From UBA7672 sp047601145 (GTDB lineage: Bacteria > Pseudomonadota > Alphaproteobacteria > Caulobacterales > Hyphomonadaceae), in the NCBI GenBank assembly GCA_047601145.1, contig JASGJW010000002.1:437212-501211 (forward strand): DNA of 64,000 bases, in the 5' to 3' direction. Under the pieces are notes generated by a model. That model saw nothing but the letters and a program-made list of their open reading frames with translations. It did no database searches and was not told the DNA's origin. The translations under genes were made by a program, and so were the position numbers. Of the stretch, positions 1 through 8,255 are shown piece by piece. The first letter of the stretch is position 1. Each line of letters opens with the position of its first letter.

Positions 1-2
1 CC

Positions 3-545
3 TGCACGTCCTGCCATACCGACGGAGGGCCCGATCCCCGGACGCGGGCGATGTTTGCCGGTCTGGACATGCAAGGTGTCTCGTTGAATTCTGCGTCGCT
101 GACCTGGGACTTCATCAAGCGCCTGAAGGGCGTCACGAAGATGAAGGTTCTCATCAAGGGTCTGGAGACCAGTGAGGATGCAGCTCTCGCCGTCAAGAAC
201 GGCGCCGATGGCATCATCGTCTCGAACCATGGCGGCCGCGCCACCGAGACAGGCCGCGGCACGCTGGAATGCCTGCCCGAAGTGGTCAAAGCCGTGAACG
301 GCAAGATCCCGGTGCTGGTCGATGGCGGCGTTCGCCGCGGGACGGATGTGCTGAAGGCGCTCGCCCTCGGCGCGACGGCTGTCGGCATCGGCCGCCCCTA
401 CATCTGGGGCCTCGGCGCCTTTGGTCAGCCCGGCGTCGAGCGCGTGCTCGATCTCCTCAACAACGAGTTGCGACTGGCGATGGCCGGCGTCGGCGCGCGG
501 ACCGTGAAGGAAGTCACGCCGGCGTCCATCATCCGGAAATCCTGA
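3..545 (+). CDS. FMN-dependent alpha-hydroxy-acid dehydrogenase, C-terminal part (5' cut by window edge)
   Basis: The reading frame is open from the first bases of the window, so the start lies upstream. About 180 residues of the C-terminal half of a TIM-barrel flavoenzyme of the lactate dehydrogenase/glycolate oxidase family remain. Visible family landmarks are the KVLIKGLETSEDA strand with the flavin-contacting Lys, the SNHGGR loop whose His and Arg act in substrate oxidation, the VLVDGGVRRGTDVLKALALGA segment, and the GRPYIWGL phosphate-binding end. The family oxidises L-2-hydroxy acids to 2-keto acids using FMN. Which hydroxy acid is used (L-lactate is the commonest in bacteria) cannot be told from this fragment. 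Confidence 0.85.
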   Translation, partial: CTSCHTDGGPDPRTRAMFAGLDMQGVSLNSASLTWDFIKRLKGVTKMKVLIKGLETSEDAALAVKNGADGIIVSNHGGRATETGRGTLECLPEVVKAVNGKIPVLVDGGVRRGTDVLKALALGATAVGIGRPYIWGLGAFGQPGVERVLDLLNNELRLAMAGVGARTVKEVTPASIIRKS

Positions 546-754
546 GACGTTTCGCAGGCAGCCCGAAACGATCCCTGCGCCGCCGCAGTTGCGCCTCTCC
601 CGATTCGGGAATTGTTCATCAAGCCGCCCGCACACTGTCCCATGAGCAGTCGCCGATCCGAATTCATGTTGGGCGGCCAAATCCAGCCACATTCCGTCGC
701 GACGGTCTGGCTGGACAGGACAACGAGCTCCCCGCGCGGGACGGATAGCGAGCC

Positions 755-1477
755 ATGCCCTCTTTCCTCTTCTTCGCCGTGACGTGGGCCGGAATGGCCC
801 CGGAACAGGCGCTGGAGCGCGCGCTCGACGCCGCCGAGCCGCCGCCCGCCATGCGCGCCGCGTTCCATGCGACGCTGACCGCCGGCAGCGCCGTCCGTCG
901 CATCGAGTACGATCCCTATGCCGAGGGCGAGAAGTTCAAGCTGACCTATTCCTACGGCAGCAATGACGAACTCGACGCCGTTGTCGAAGGATGGAAGGCC
1001 GAGGGGCAGGCCGACAGCCGCCTCTTCGCCGACGATCTCCGTGCCAGCCTCGCCGAAGCCCGTATCGCGGGCGATCCCAACGCCATGATGGTCAGCTTCC
1101 GCCACCGCATGTCGAATAATGATGGGCCGATCGACCAGGAGTTCTCCGCCAACATGGTCGGCAAGCTGCAGCTGAATGCGGCTACCGGCTACCTGTCGGA
1201 GATCGAGTACAATATCGATCGCCCGGTGAAGCTGGACGACGGCAAGACCATCGACCTCTACCAGCAGACATACCATTTCGGGTATTCGGAGCGCTGGGGC
1301 GTTTCCTACGTCACCGGCTATGAACTCACCGCCCGCGGCGGCCAGTGGGGCCTGTCGGAAACCCGCTCGATCCAGGTGGAACTGACCGACATCGCCTTCG
1401 GGCTTGCAGGCGACAGCGAGCAGGATCTCGCTTCAAAACCATCGCCTTACGCCTCGCTCACAGCCAAACTCCAGTAA
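755..1477 (+). CDS. hypothetical protein, possibly exported
   Basis: A 240-residue protein I do not recognise. The first 14 residues (MPSFLFFAVTWAGM) are hydrophobic but lack a clear basic n-region, so export is only possible. The rest is a soluble, mixed sequence with no catalytic motif that I can see. It follows the oxidase gene after a 209-base gap in which I see no gene, and sits 38 bases before the DUF1489 gene on the same strand, so co-transcription with that gene is possible. The frame is clean and codon use matches the neighbours. Confidence 0.6.
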   Translation: MPSFLFFAVTWAGMAPEQALERALDAAEPPPAMRAAFHATLTAGSAVRRIEYDPYAEGEKFKLTYSYGSNDELDAVVEGWKAEGQADSRLFADDLRASLAEARIAGDPNAMMVSFRHRMSNNDGPIDQEFSANMVGKLQLNAATGYLSEIEYNIDRPVKLDDGKTIDLYQQTYHFGYSERWGVSYVTGYELTARGGQWGLSETRSIQVELTDIAFGLAGDSEQDLASKPSPYASLTAKLQ

Positions 1478-1515
1478 AGGGTTGCGGGCAGGGCGCGCGC
1501 CCCTATTTTCGGCGC

Positions 1516-1944
1516 ATGGCTCTTCACATGATCAAGCTTTGCGTCGGCGTCGAGAGCGTCGAGGACCTTCAGGAATGGCAGGTCAAACGCGCGAAGGAAC
1601 GCGAGAAGAAGGGCAAGTCGCCCAACCCCTTCCACGACACCCGCATGACGCCGAAGCGCGCGGAAGAGATGCTCGCCGGCGGTTCGCTCTACTGGGTCAT
1701 CAAGAATTTCATCATCGTGCGTCAGAAGCTGATCGGCTTCGAGGCGGTGAAGGACAAGGAGGGCAAGGCCATGTGCCGCGTCCACCTGGATCCCGAACTC
1801 ATCCGCACCAAGCCGCGCAAGAAACGCCCCTTCCAGGGCTGGCGCTATCTCGAACCGGGCGATGCGCCCGCCGATCTCGACGGCAAGGGCCCTGCGCTGT
1901 CGGCAGATCTGGAAACCGCGCTAAAGGAAGCGCTGGCGTGGTAG
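1516..1944 (+). CDS. DUF1489 family protein
   Basis: A 142-residue protein of a small conserved alphaproteobacterial family of unknown function. The N-terminus MALHMIKLCVGVESVEDL and the lysine/arginine-rich central part with a TRMTPKRAEEML stretch are typical of the family as I recall it, as is the length. The frame is open further upstream, but the ATG chosen here gives the family's usual N-terminus and avoids overlap with the preceding gene. It has no signal peptide or membrane segment, so it is probably cytosolic. It converges with the protease gene downstream. Confidence 0.8.
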   Translation: MALHMIKLCVGVESVEDLQEWQVKRAKEREKKGKSPNPFHDTRMTPKRAEEMLAGGSLYWVIKNFIIVRQKLIGFEAVKDKEGKAMCRVHLDPELIRTKPRKKRPFQGWRYLEPGDAPADLDGKGPALSADLETALKEALAW

Positions 1945-1970
1945 ACGCACCAAGCGGAACGAGCGTGCGT

Positions 1971-3074
1971 TCAGAAATAGTCCGAGGCGACGAGTTCGTG
2001 TTTGCGGCCGTTCGTTAGCACAACTGTGAGCTTTGTTCCGGCTCCCAGCAGGTCGGGGTGTTCGACGAGTTGGCCTGCTTCGTCGAGAAGCTTTGCAATG
2101 TTGTCTCCCGCTTTGAGACCTGCATTGGCGGCAGGACTACCCGGCGAGATCAGGAGCACCGGCCTTGGCCACGCGTTCGAGTTGACCCACAAACCGAAGC
2201 GATCCTTGCTGTAGGAGGATTTGCCGAGCGAGTTCGGGCGCATCCACATCCGGTCACGGGTGAAGTCCAGGACAAGGTTGAAGCGCTTCAGAATATCCAT
2301 ACCGAGGCCGATGCGCTCGTCTTGATGCGCGCTCACCGTGACGGGAACGTTTTCAAACGTCTGTCCGGCAAGCGTGATCGAAGGCACCGTCGAAGTCCTC
2401 ACGACGAAGGAGCCGTCGATTCCGTTCGCGAGCAGCTGGGACATCTTCGCGCCAGCCAGCGCCTTCTGAGCGACCTTGTCGCTGATCTCGATCGTTCCCG
2501 GGTTGCCGGTATCGAAACCTGCGCGAACCATTGTCCAGCCGGTTATCGCAGTCTTGATGGACCGGTCATTCCCCACGCGCCGGATTGATACGAGCTCACC
2601 GGCGGGGGTTGCGCTAAACTTCGCAGCGGGTGTGAAGCGGATGACTGATCGATCGAAGTCGATCTCCATGACGAGATCCCGAACCATGTCCATGCCCAGC
2701 GTGATATCGATAGGGGGGGCGGCGTCCGGCGCCATGCTGCGAAGCTCGACCGCGAGGAGCGGCTTGGCGCTGACCTGCAGATCGCCGATCGAGATCGGAC
2801 CTGCATCGAAGGTTTTATACGCGAATGATCTGCCGCTGAGCCCCCCCGCTGCAACGGCGCCGCCGCTGGAAAGCCCAAGCTTGTTCGCCGTCGCCGGATG
2901 AATGATCGAGTAGGTCCCGCCGGTATCCAGCCGGCCAGTGATTTCGACGCCGTTCACCTTAACTGGCAACAGGATCATGTTGCGAACGAGACGGAATGGA
3001 ATTTCCTGCGCGATCGCAGATGCCGCTCCTGCCACGCAAAGAATGGCGAGCAAAACAGTTCTGATCCAGTGCAT
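1971..3074 (-). CDS. exported two-lobed aspartyl protease with C-terminal PDZ domain
   Basis: A 367-residue protein. The ATG at 3074 has a strong GGAGGGG ribosome site six bases upstream; an in-frame TTG 15 bases earlier is less likely. A signal peptide (basic start, hydrophobic core, cut after SAIAQ) sends it to the periplasm. Two retropepsin-like lobes follow, each with an Asp-Thr-Gly motif: LDTGG near residue 49 and FDTGN near residue 188. Each lobe ends with a GMD hydrophobic-hydrophobic element. The last 90 residues resemble a PDZ domain (SPGSPAANAGLKAGDNI). Such proteins are probably peptidases, substrate unknown. Glycine after both DTG motifs, rather than Ala or Ser, is slightly unusual. 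Confidence 0.8.
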   Translation of the reverse strand: MHWIRTVLLAILCVAGAASAIAQEIPFRLVRNMILLPVKVNGVEITGRLDTGGTYSIIHPATANKLGLSSGGAVAAGGLSGRSFAYKTFDAGPISIGDLQVSAKPLLAVELRSMAPDAAPPIDITLGMDMVRDLVMEIDFDRSVIRFTPAAKFSATPAGELVSIRRVGNDRSIKTAITGWTMVRAGFDTGNPGTIEISDKVAQKALAGAKMSQLLANGIDGSFVVRTSTVPSITLAGQTFENVPVTVSAHQDERIGLGMDILKRFNLVLDFTRDRMWMRPNSLGKSSYSKDRFGLWVNSNAWPRPVLLISPGSPAANAGLKAGDNIAKLLDEAGQLVEHPDLLGAGTKLTVVLTNGRKHELVASDYF

Positions 3075-3185
3075 ATGCGTCCCCTCCAACGTGAGGGTGA
3101 GGATGCCAGCAATCCGGTGGGCTGTTCAATACAGCAAACTCGCCCGGCAACCCAGGGAACGGATTTGGTCGTTTCGATTGACGGG

Positions 3186-4075
3186 CTACTTCCGCACGAA
3201 CGCCATGTTGTCGATCAGGCGCGTCTTGCCCATGCGCGCTGCGATCAGCACGCGGCCAGTGACGCCGGCCGGAGCCGTGTCACCGCCGAAGGGGGCGAGC
3301 GTGTCGGCCCGGCGAGCCGCTACATAGTCCACCGACGTGAAGCCCGCATTGATCAGCGTCTGCTGCGCTTCTTCCGCGGTGGCGCTGATGCGGTCGCCGG
3401 CCTCAATGCGCGCCGCTGCCGCTGTCATCGCCTGATAGACCGCCACGGCCCGCGCGCGCTCATCGGCGCTCAGATAGGCGTTGCGTGATGACATCGCGAG
3501 GCCGTCCGCTTCGCGCAGGGTCGGTCCGCCGCAGATCTCGATGCCGAAGCCGAGGTCCTGCGTCATGCGCTTGATGACCAATAGCTGCTGGTAGTCCTTC
3601 TCCCCGAACACGGCCACGTCCGGCGCGACGTGCAGGAAGAGGCGGCTCACCACGCTCGCCACGCCTTCGAAGAAGTGAGGCCGCACCTCTCCCTCGAGGA
3701 TGTGGGACAAGTCTTTTACTGACACCCGCGTCGAGTCCCCGGCGGATACATCTCTGACGGCGAGGGGCAATAGCAGAACAAACACCCGGCCGCTTCGAGC
3801 TTCTGGAGGTCGCTCTCCTCGGTACGCGGATAGGTGGCGAGGTCTTCGTGGGCGGCGAACTGGGTTGGGTTCACGAAGATCGAGGAGGCGGCGACGTCCG
3901 CCTTTTCCAGACCGATCCTGATCAGGCTCACATGCCCATCGTGCAGGGCGCCCATGGTCGGAGCGAAGGCGATCCGCTTGCCCTGGGCCCGCATGGCGCG
4001 ATGCCAGTCCCGCGCTTCCGCACGGGTGCGGGCAACCACAAGACCGTTGCGCTTGGGCAAGCTCGAGCCTCTCAA
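3186..4075 (-). pseudogene. panC: pantoate--beta-alanine ligase, split by one missing base
   Basis: PanC joins pantoate and beta-alanine with ATP in pantothenate synthesis. The N-terminal third lies in one frame, with FAPTMGALHDGH carrying the HxGH nucleotide motif (His45, His48). The rest, from DSTRVSVKDL through HFFEGVASVV and the GLAMSSRN loop, lies in another. The break is at the four-C run 3737-3740; adding one base there gives a continuous 296-residue protein of normal length. PanC is needed by prototrophs, so a base-calling error is more likely than gene loss, though a true mutation cannot be excluded. It is transcribed away from the SPOR-mipZ pair. The ATG at 4075 leaves about ten extra residues at the N-terminus. 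Confidence 0.85.
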
Positions 4076-4201
4076 TCCGCGCGGATCCGCGCAGGGCGGC
4101 CATTCCGGCGGGCGCTTCTAGGCCCGTTCCACAGGTGGATCAATCACCCGTCCTGCCGCAGGTTTTATGGGTCGTTAACCGGCAGGTCCGATCCTCCGCG
4201 G

Positions 4202-4846
4202 ATGCGGGACAGGCTTGTGAGTTATCTCAGATTTGTGGGATTCAGCGCCGTCGCGCTGGTCATCGCCGCCTGTGTGAAGATCGCCCCGGCCGAAGCCGCC
4301 ACGAGCCCCGCTGAGCCCCTGTTCGGTGATCCGCCCGAAGCCGGCCAGATGACCGCGCCCGCTGCCCAAACCGATGAAGACCGCATTTCCGCGCTGGAAG
4401 CGCAGGTCAGCAAGCTGGACGCCGAGATTGCCCAGCTCCGCAAGGCGCTGGACGTGCTGGGACCGCTGCCGGACCAGCCCGGCATCTTCATTCCCGTAGC
4501 CCAGTCCGACATCACCGGCGAACCTGCTGCAGACCCGCAGGATGAAGCCGCCGCCAGACTGGCCCAGCTCTACGCCCCGGCCCCCAGGCTGGCTGCCGCC
4601 AGCTCGCTGTTCTACGAGGCCGAACTCGGCTCCTTCGCCAACAAGGAGGCCGCTGAAACCCGCTGGAAGAAGCTTGTCGCCGGCAATCGTCTCGCCGGGA
4701 TCGAACCCCGTTATGCCGCCGTCGGCGCTGAAATCCGCCTGACCGCTGGCCCCCTGATGTCTGCAGCCGCCGTTGATGCTCTCTGTGTGGAACTGTCCGC
4801 ACTGGCTGGCCCTTGCCGGGGAGTTGCGCCCATAAGGGCGTACTGA
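4202..4846 (+). CDS. SPOR-domain protein with lipoprotein-like signal
   Basis: A 214-residue envelope protein. The start gives a basic n-region and a hydrophobic stretch ending VIAAC (Cys24), which fits a lipobox, so it may be anchored in a membrane as a lipoprotein. Residues about 60-85 form a short coiled coil (RISALEAQVSKLDAEIAQL). The C-terminal 75 residues (SLFYEAELGSFANKEAAETRW onward) look like a SPOR domain, which in other proteins binds denuded peptidoglycan at the septum. It lies four bases before mipZ, almost certainly in the same transcript, which supports a role in division or envelope growth. Confidence 0.8.
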   Translation: MRDRLVSYLRFVGFSAVALVIAACVKIAPAEAATSPAEPLFGDPPEAGQMTAPAAQTDEDRISALEAQVSKLDAEIAQLRKALDVLGPLPDQPGIFIPVAQSDITGEPAADPQDEAAARLAQLYAPAPRLAAASSLFYEAELGSFANKEAAETRWKKLVAGNRLAGIEPRYAAVGAEIRLTAGPLMSAAAVDALCVELSALAGPCRGVAPIRAY

Positions 4847-4850
4847 AGCC

Positions 4851-5738
4851 ATGGCGACCACAGTGATGACAGCCCCTAACGCCACGACCGAGCGTGACGC
4901 CTCCGGCCAGACCCGGCTGGCGCACACGATCGTCATCGGCAACGAAAAGGGCGGGGCGGGCAAGTCCACTGTCGCCATGCATCTCTGCGTCGGCCTGCTG
5001 CGCATGGGCATGACCGTCGGCGTCATGGATCTCGACGTCCGCCAGCGCTCGCTGGCCCGCTATATCGAGAACCGCTCACGGTGGATCCGCAACACGGGCG
5101 CGCCGCTGCCCATGCCGGAAGTCGCTCGCATCGATGCCAGCCAGGCCCGCGACCTCGATGCCGCCGAGGCGGAGGAAGCCAAGCACTTCGAGGAAAGCCT
5201 CAAGCGCCTGTCGGAAAAGTGCAACTTCATGATCATCGACGCGCCCGGCGGCGACACTTTCCTGTCGCGCATCGCCCATTCGGCCGCTGATACGCTGATC
5301 ACGCCGCTCAATGACTCGTTCGTCGATTTCGATCTCCTCGGCGACGTCGACCCGCAGACGCTCGAAGTCGCCCGTCCCAGCTTCTACGCCGAACTGGTCT
5401 GGGAATGCCGGAAACAGAAGGCGCAGACGACGCGCCGACCGATCGACTGGATCGTCATGCGCAACCGCATGTCGCCGCTGGATGCCCGCAACAAGCAGCG
5501 CGTGGGCGAAGCCCTCGACAACCTCTCCCGTCGCGTCGGCTTCCGTATCGCGCCGGGCCTGTCGGAACGCGTGATCTACCGCGAACTCTTCCCGATGGGC
5601 CTCAGCTTGCTGGATCTCACGGATGCGGGCTCGGGTGTCGCCTTCACGATGAGCCATGTCGCCGCCCGCCAGGAAATCCGCGACCTGATGATCGTCCTCA
5701 AGCTGCCTGGCCTCGAAGGCAAGGAAATCAGCTTCTAG
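4851..5738 (+). CDS. mipZ: MipZ division-plane positioning ATPase
   Basis: A 295-residue ParA/MinD-type ATPase. The deviant Walker A motif GNEKGGAGKST lies at residues 30-40 with both the signature Lys and the P-loop Lys; the switch region is MDLDVRQRSLARY and the Walker B-like segment is FMIIDAPGG. The DVRQRSLARYIENR stretch is characteristic of MipZ, which in Caulobacter forms a gradient from the ParB-bound poles and inhibits FtsZ assembly away from midcell. Length and motifs match the family. It follows the SPOR gene at a four-base gap. Its presence implies a Min-less alphaproteobacterial division system. Confidence 0.93.
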   Translation: MATTVMTAPNATTERDASGQTRLAHTIVIGNEKGGAGKSTVAMHLCVGLLRMGMTVGVMDLDVRQRSLARYIENRSRWIRNTGAPLPMPEVARIDASQARDLDAAEAEEAKHFEESLKRLSEKCNFMIIDAPGGDTFLSRIAHSAADTLITPLNDSFVDFDLLGDVDPQTLEVARPSFYAELVWECRKQKAQTTRRPIDWIVMRNRMSPLDARNKQRVGEALDNLSRRVGFRIAPGLSERVIYRELFPMGLSLLDLTDAGSGVAFTMSHVAARQEIRDLMIVLKLPGLEGKEISF

Positions 5739-5840
5739 CGCGCCTCAGTCCTAAGTTGCTTCCCGCAATTTTTGGGGCGCGCACAAGCCGATCTTAGTTC
5801 TGTTCCGTTACCTTGCTTGCGCCTGGTGGGGAGGCGGGGG

Positions 5841-6198
5841 ATGGACGAGTTCACGTCGAGTTCTGGAGGGGCCTGGCCATGAAGAGCGCTTGGAAGGTCT
5901 TCAGAGTCAGTTCCGTTCGCTGAACAAGCGCGAGATCTCTGCAATCAAGCGCGAACGCGTTAGCTGGTTGCATCGTAAGCCGAGGTCTGCGCCCACTGCG
6001 TCCGCGGAGCATCCAAGTCAGTTGATTGGATGTGCGGCAACCGAAGAAACCACTGCATCTCCGCGTTCGCCCATAACAGCCGTTCCCGCACACGTTCGCG
6101 CGCCCGATGCACGGATGTCGGTCCATCGCTTTGCGGTGCTGGTAGCTGGAGTTGCTGTTGTTGCCGCGCTCGCGGCCTTTGTTGTCATTCCAGCGTGA
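5841..6198 (+). pseudogene. small tail-anchored protein, frame broken by one extra base
   Basis: An ATG at 5841 follows a strong GGAGGCGGGGG ribosome site but meets a stop at 5880. A second frame, open from before this point to 6198, encodes a basic, helical stretch (FRSLNKREISAIKRERVSW) and ends in one hydrophobic segment, HRFAVLVAGVAVVAALAAFV. Removing one G from the run 5868-5871 joins the two into a single 118-residue product: soluble basic N-terminus, low-complexity linker, C-terminal membrane anchor. I do not recognise the family. If this correction is wrong, the region from 5739 to 6264 would hold no convincing gene. Confidence 0.5.
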
Positions 6199-6264
6199 CA
6201 AACCCTGCGCAAAGGCGGCAACCCGCTGCGCTGGAAGAAAGCGAAATAGGCTGGAAACCGGGGC

Positions 6265-7497
6265 TTAGTGCGCCGTCACCGGCTGGGCCAGTTGATCCAG
6301 CGAGGTTGTGGTCGGAGCCGAGCCGGCAGCCACCTGGCTGGTGATCAGGATCGCCTGCGAGGCAGGCAGCACCACTTCCGTCGAAGCCACCGGCTTGCTG
6401 CCCGGCGAAGCCTCGATCAGCGCACCGATCGGATCATCAGCCGCGTCAGCCGCATCGGCGGCGTCCCCCTCGGCGACGGCCTCGAAAGCGTCTTCGCCTT
6501 CTTCCGTCGTGCCGGCTTCATCTTCAGCGGCCGCAACGAGCGTCGGATCCGTGGCCGAGGTCAGCGCAGCGTCGGCGTCCGACATCTTCCGCAGCTGGGC
6601 CATGGCCAGCTGGTCAGCCGCCGTCAGGTTCTTCTCGCCGAAGGCAATGCGGGTGCGCAGGTCGTCGCCGGCCGGAACGCCCTTGATCTCAAGGAAGGCT
6701 GCTTCCAGCAGGTCCGCCACGTGGGCGTCACGCGATTTGCCGGTCGAACCGCCCAGCATGACGGCGATTACCCGGCGGCCGTCGCGCTGGGCGGAGGCCA
6801 TCAGGTTGTAGCCGGAGGCGTTGGTGAAACCGGTCTTGATGCCGTCCACGCCATCGACGCGGCGCAGCAGCTCATTGTGGTTCGCGTAAACACGCTTGTT
6901 CCACTTGAACGAAGGCAGCGAGAAATAGTTGTAGCGGTCGCGGTGGTCGTCATAGACGGCCTCGGCGAGCTTCGCCATGTCCCGGGCGGTCGTAACCTGC
7001 TTCTTGTCGGGCAGGCCGGACGCGTTCCGGAAGGTAGTCGACGCCATGCCGAGTTCCTTGGCCTTGGCGTTCATCTTCGCAACGAACTTTGCTTCCGTGC
7101 CGCCCAGACGTTCCGCGATCACAACGGCCACGTCATTGGCCGACTTGGTCACCAGGGCGCGAATCGCATCCTCGACCTTGATGGTCGCGCCGGCTTTGAG
7201 GCCCAGCTTGGACGGTTGCTGCTTGGAGGCGAACTTGGACACCTTCATCCGCTCGGAAAGCTTCAGCTTGCCGGAATCGATGGCGTCGAAAACGAGGTAA
7301 AGGGTCATGACCTTGGTCAGCGAGGCCGGGTGCCGCATTTCATCGGCATCGCGGTCATGCAGCACCTGGTGCGTTTCCAGGTCGATGACGATGGAAGCAT
7401 ATTTACCGCCGGCCCAGGCGGGGGTCGCAGCCAGCAACGCGGCCGCAATCAGGACGGCCACCTTACGGAGCCAGGCGATCGGGGTGATCGTCTTCAT
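6265..7497 (-). CDS. D-alanyl-D-alanine carboxypeptidase (serine, PBP5/6-like)
   Basis: A 410-residue periplasmic enzyme that trims the terminal D-Ala from peptidoglycan pentapeptides. It has a signal peptide (cut near TPAWAG) and the three catalytic motifs of the family: SLTK at 59-62 with the nucleophilic Ser, SAN at 119-121, and KTG at 221-223. The catalytic domain ends near residue 260. Instead of a SPOR or amphipathic anchor, the last 120 residues are an acidic, Ala/Asp-rich tail (DAADAADAADD) that looks disordered. It is read away from clpS across a 420-base spacer. The dac subtype cannot be assigned from sequence alone. Confidence 0.9.
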   Translation of the reverse strand: MKTITPIAWLRKVAVLIAAALLAATPAWAGGKYASIVIDLETHQVLHDRDADEMRHPASLTKVMTLYLVFDAIDSGKLKLSERMKVSKFASKQQPSKLGLKAGATIKVEDAIRALVTKSANDVAVVIAERLGGTEAKFVAKMNAKAKELGMASTTFRNASGLPDKKQVTTARDMAKLAEAVYDDHRDRYNYFSLPSFKWNKRVYANHNELLRRVDGVDGIKTGFTNASGYNLMASAQRDGRRVIAVMLGGSTGKSRDAHVADLLEAAFLEIKGVPAGDDLRTRIAFGEKNLTAADQLAMAQLRKMSDADAALTSATDPTLVAAAEDEAGTTEEGEDAFEAVAEGDAADAADAADDPIGALIEASPGSKPVASTEVVLPASQAILITSQVAAGSAPTTTSLDQLAQPVTAH

Positions 7498-7917
7498 ACG
7501 CGACGGAATCCTCTATCAGAAGCACATACAAAGACGAGATGAGGGTCCAACGGCGACCTTACCTAATCTTTAAGTCACGTCACCCCTGTTCTGCAGGCTG
7601 GCACGATTTTCTTCCCGGCTGCCCATCTTTGGGTCTGCTGCCTCTCCATTAGGAGGGCGCGCCGCTTAACTCTGCATGAACCATGCAAGGTTGTCGCAGT
7701 AGGGTCCCGGTGCAGCGGGAGCCCTAATCAATGGTCCGAGACTTTGCGCAAACCATGGCAGGTGGTGCAGAATTAACCCTGCAGGACGGCATGCCGCACC
7801 TGTCTTGGGGCGGGGCCTTTTCCCCGCGCCATGGGATCAATATCTAATGGCGAGCGAATAGCTGTTAACCCACCCCAATCAGGCTAGTTTGTCCCGGAAG
7901 GGATCCGGCCAGGAACC
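7498..7917. other. intergenic region between divergent D,D-carboxypeptidase and clpS genes
   Basis: This 420-base spacer has no open frame that looks coding. It must hold promoters for both flanking genes, but I cannot name convincing -35/-10 boxes. It contains a CtrA-like site (listed separately) near the carboxypeptidase start, and a short GC hairpin around 7809-7831 (GGCGGGGCC / CCCCGCGCC, imperfect) on the clpS side. Nothing resembling a known small RNA was recognised. Confidence 0.5.
7559..7573. promoter_or_regulatory. possible CtrA-type site, TTAC-N7-TTAA
   Basis: TTAC, seven bases, TTAA lies 62 bases upstream of the carboxypeptidase start. The CtrA consensus in Caulobacterales is TTAA-N7-TTAA, so one of eight core bases differs. 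A cell-cycle control of a peptidoglycan enzyme would make sense, but short AT motifs occur by chance and this is weak on its own. Confidence 0.25.
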
Positions 7918-8247
7918 ATGACCGATAAGCGTTTAACCCCAGGCACGGCCAAGGAAGTCGGCACCGCCACGCGGACCAAGCCGAAACCCAAGAAGCCGTC
8001 GATGTACCGGGTGCTGCTTCTGAACGACGACTACACTCCGATGGAGTTCGTCGTTCTGGTGCTCGAGCACTTTTTCAACAAGTCGCGGGAGGAAGCGACT
8101 CGGATCATGCTCCACGTGCACAATCACGGGGTGGGTGTCTGCGGCGTATTCCCGATCGAAGTCGCCGAAACCAAGGTGGCGCAGGTCATGGACCTCGCGC
8201 GCCGGAACGAACACCCTCTTCAATGCACTAAAGAACGCGAGGACTAG
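7918..8247 (+). CDS. clpS: ATP-dependent Clp protease adaptor ClpS
   Basis: A 109-residue adaptor that binds N-degron substrates and delivers them to ClpA. After a flexible N-terminal arm rich in Thr, Lys and Pro, the core has the hallmark YRVLLLNDDYTPMEFVV (the substrate pocket and ClpA face), then FFNKSREEATRIMLHVHNHG and the VAETKV strand. Length is normal. It is followed by clpA eight bases later, the usual alphaproteobacterial arrangement, so the adaptor and its unfoldase are made together. Confidence 0.97.
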   Translation: MTDKRLTPGTAKEVGTATRTKPKPKKPSMYRVLLLNDDYTPMEFVVLVLEHFFNKSREEATRIMLHVHNHGVGVCGVFPIEVAETKVAQVMDLARRNEHPLQCTKERED

Positions 8248-8255
8248 GCACACGA

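Noticed and set aside
3716..3745. Programmed frameshifting in panC
   Set aside because: There is no slippery heptamer or downstream structure that I can see, and panC is not known to use recoding; a one-base indel is simpler.
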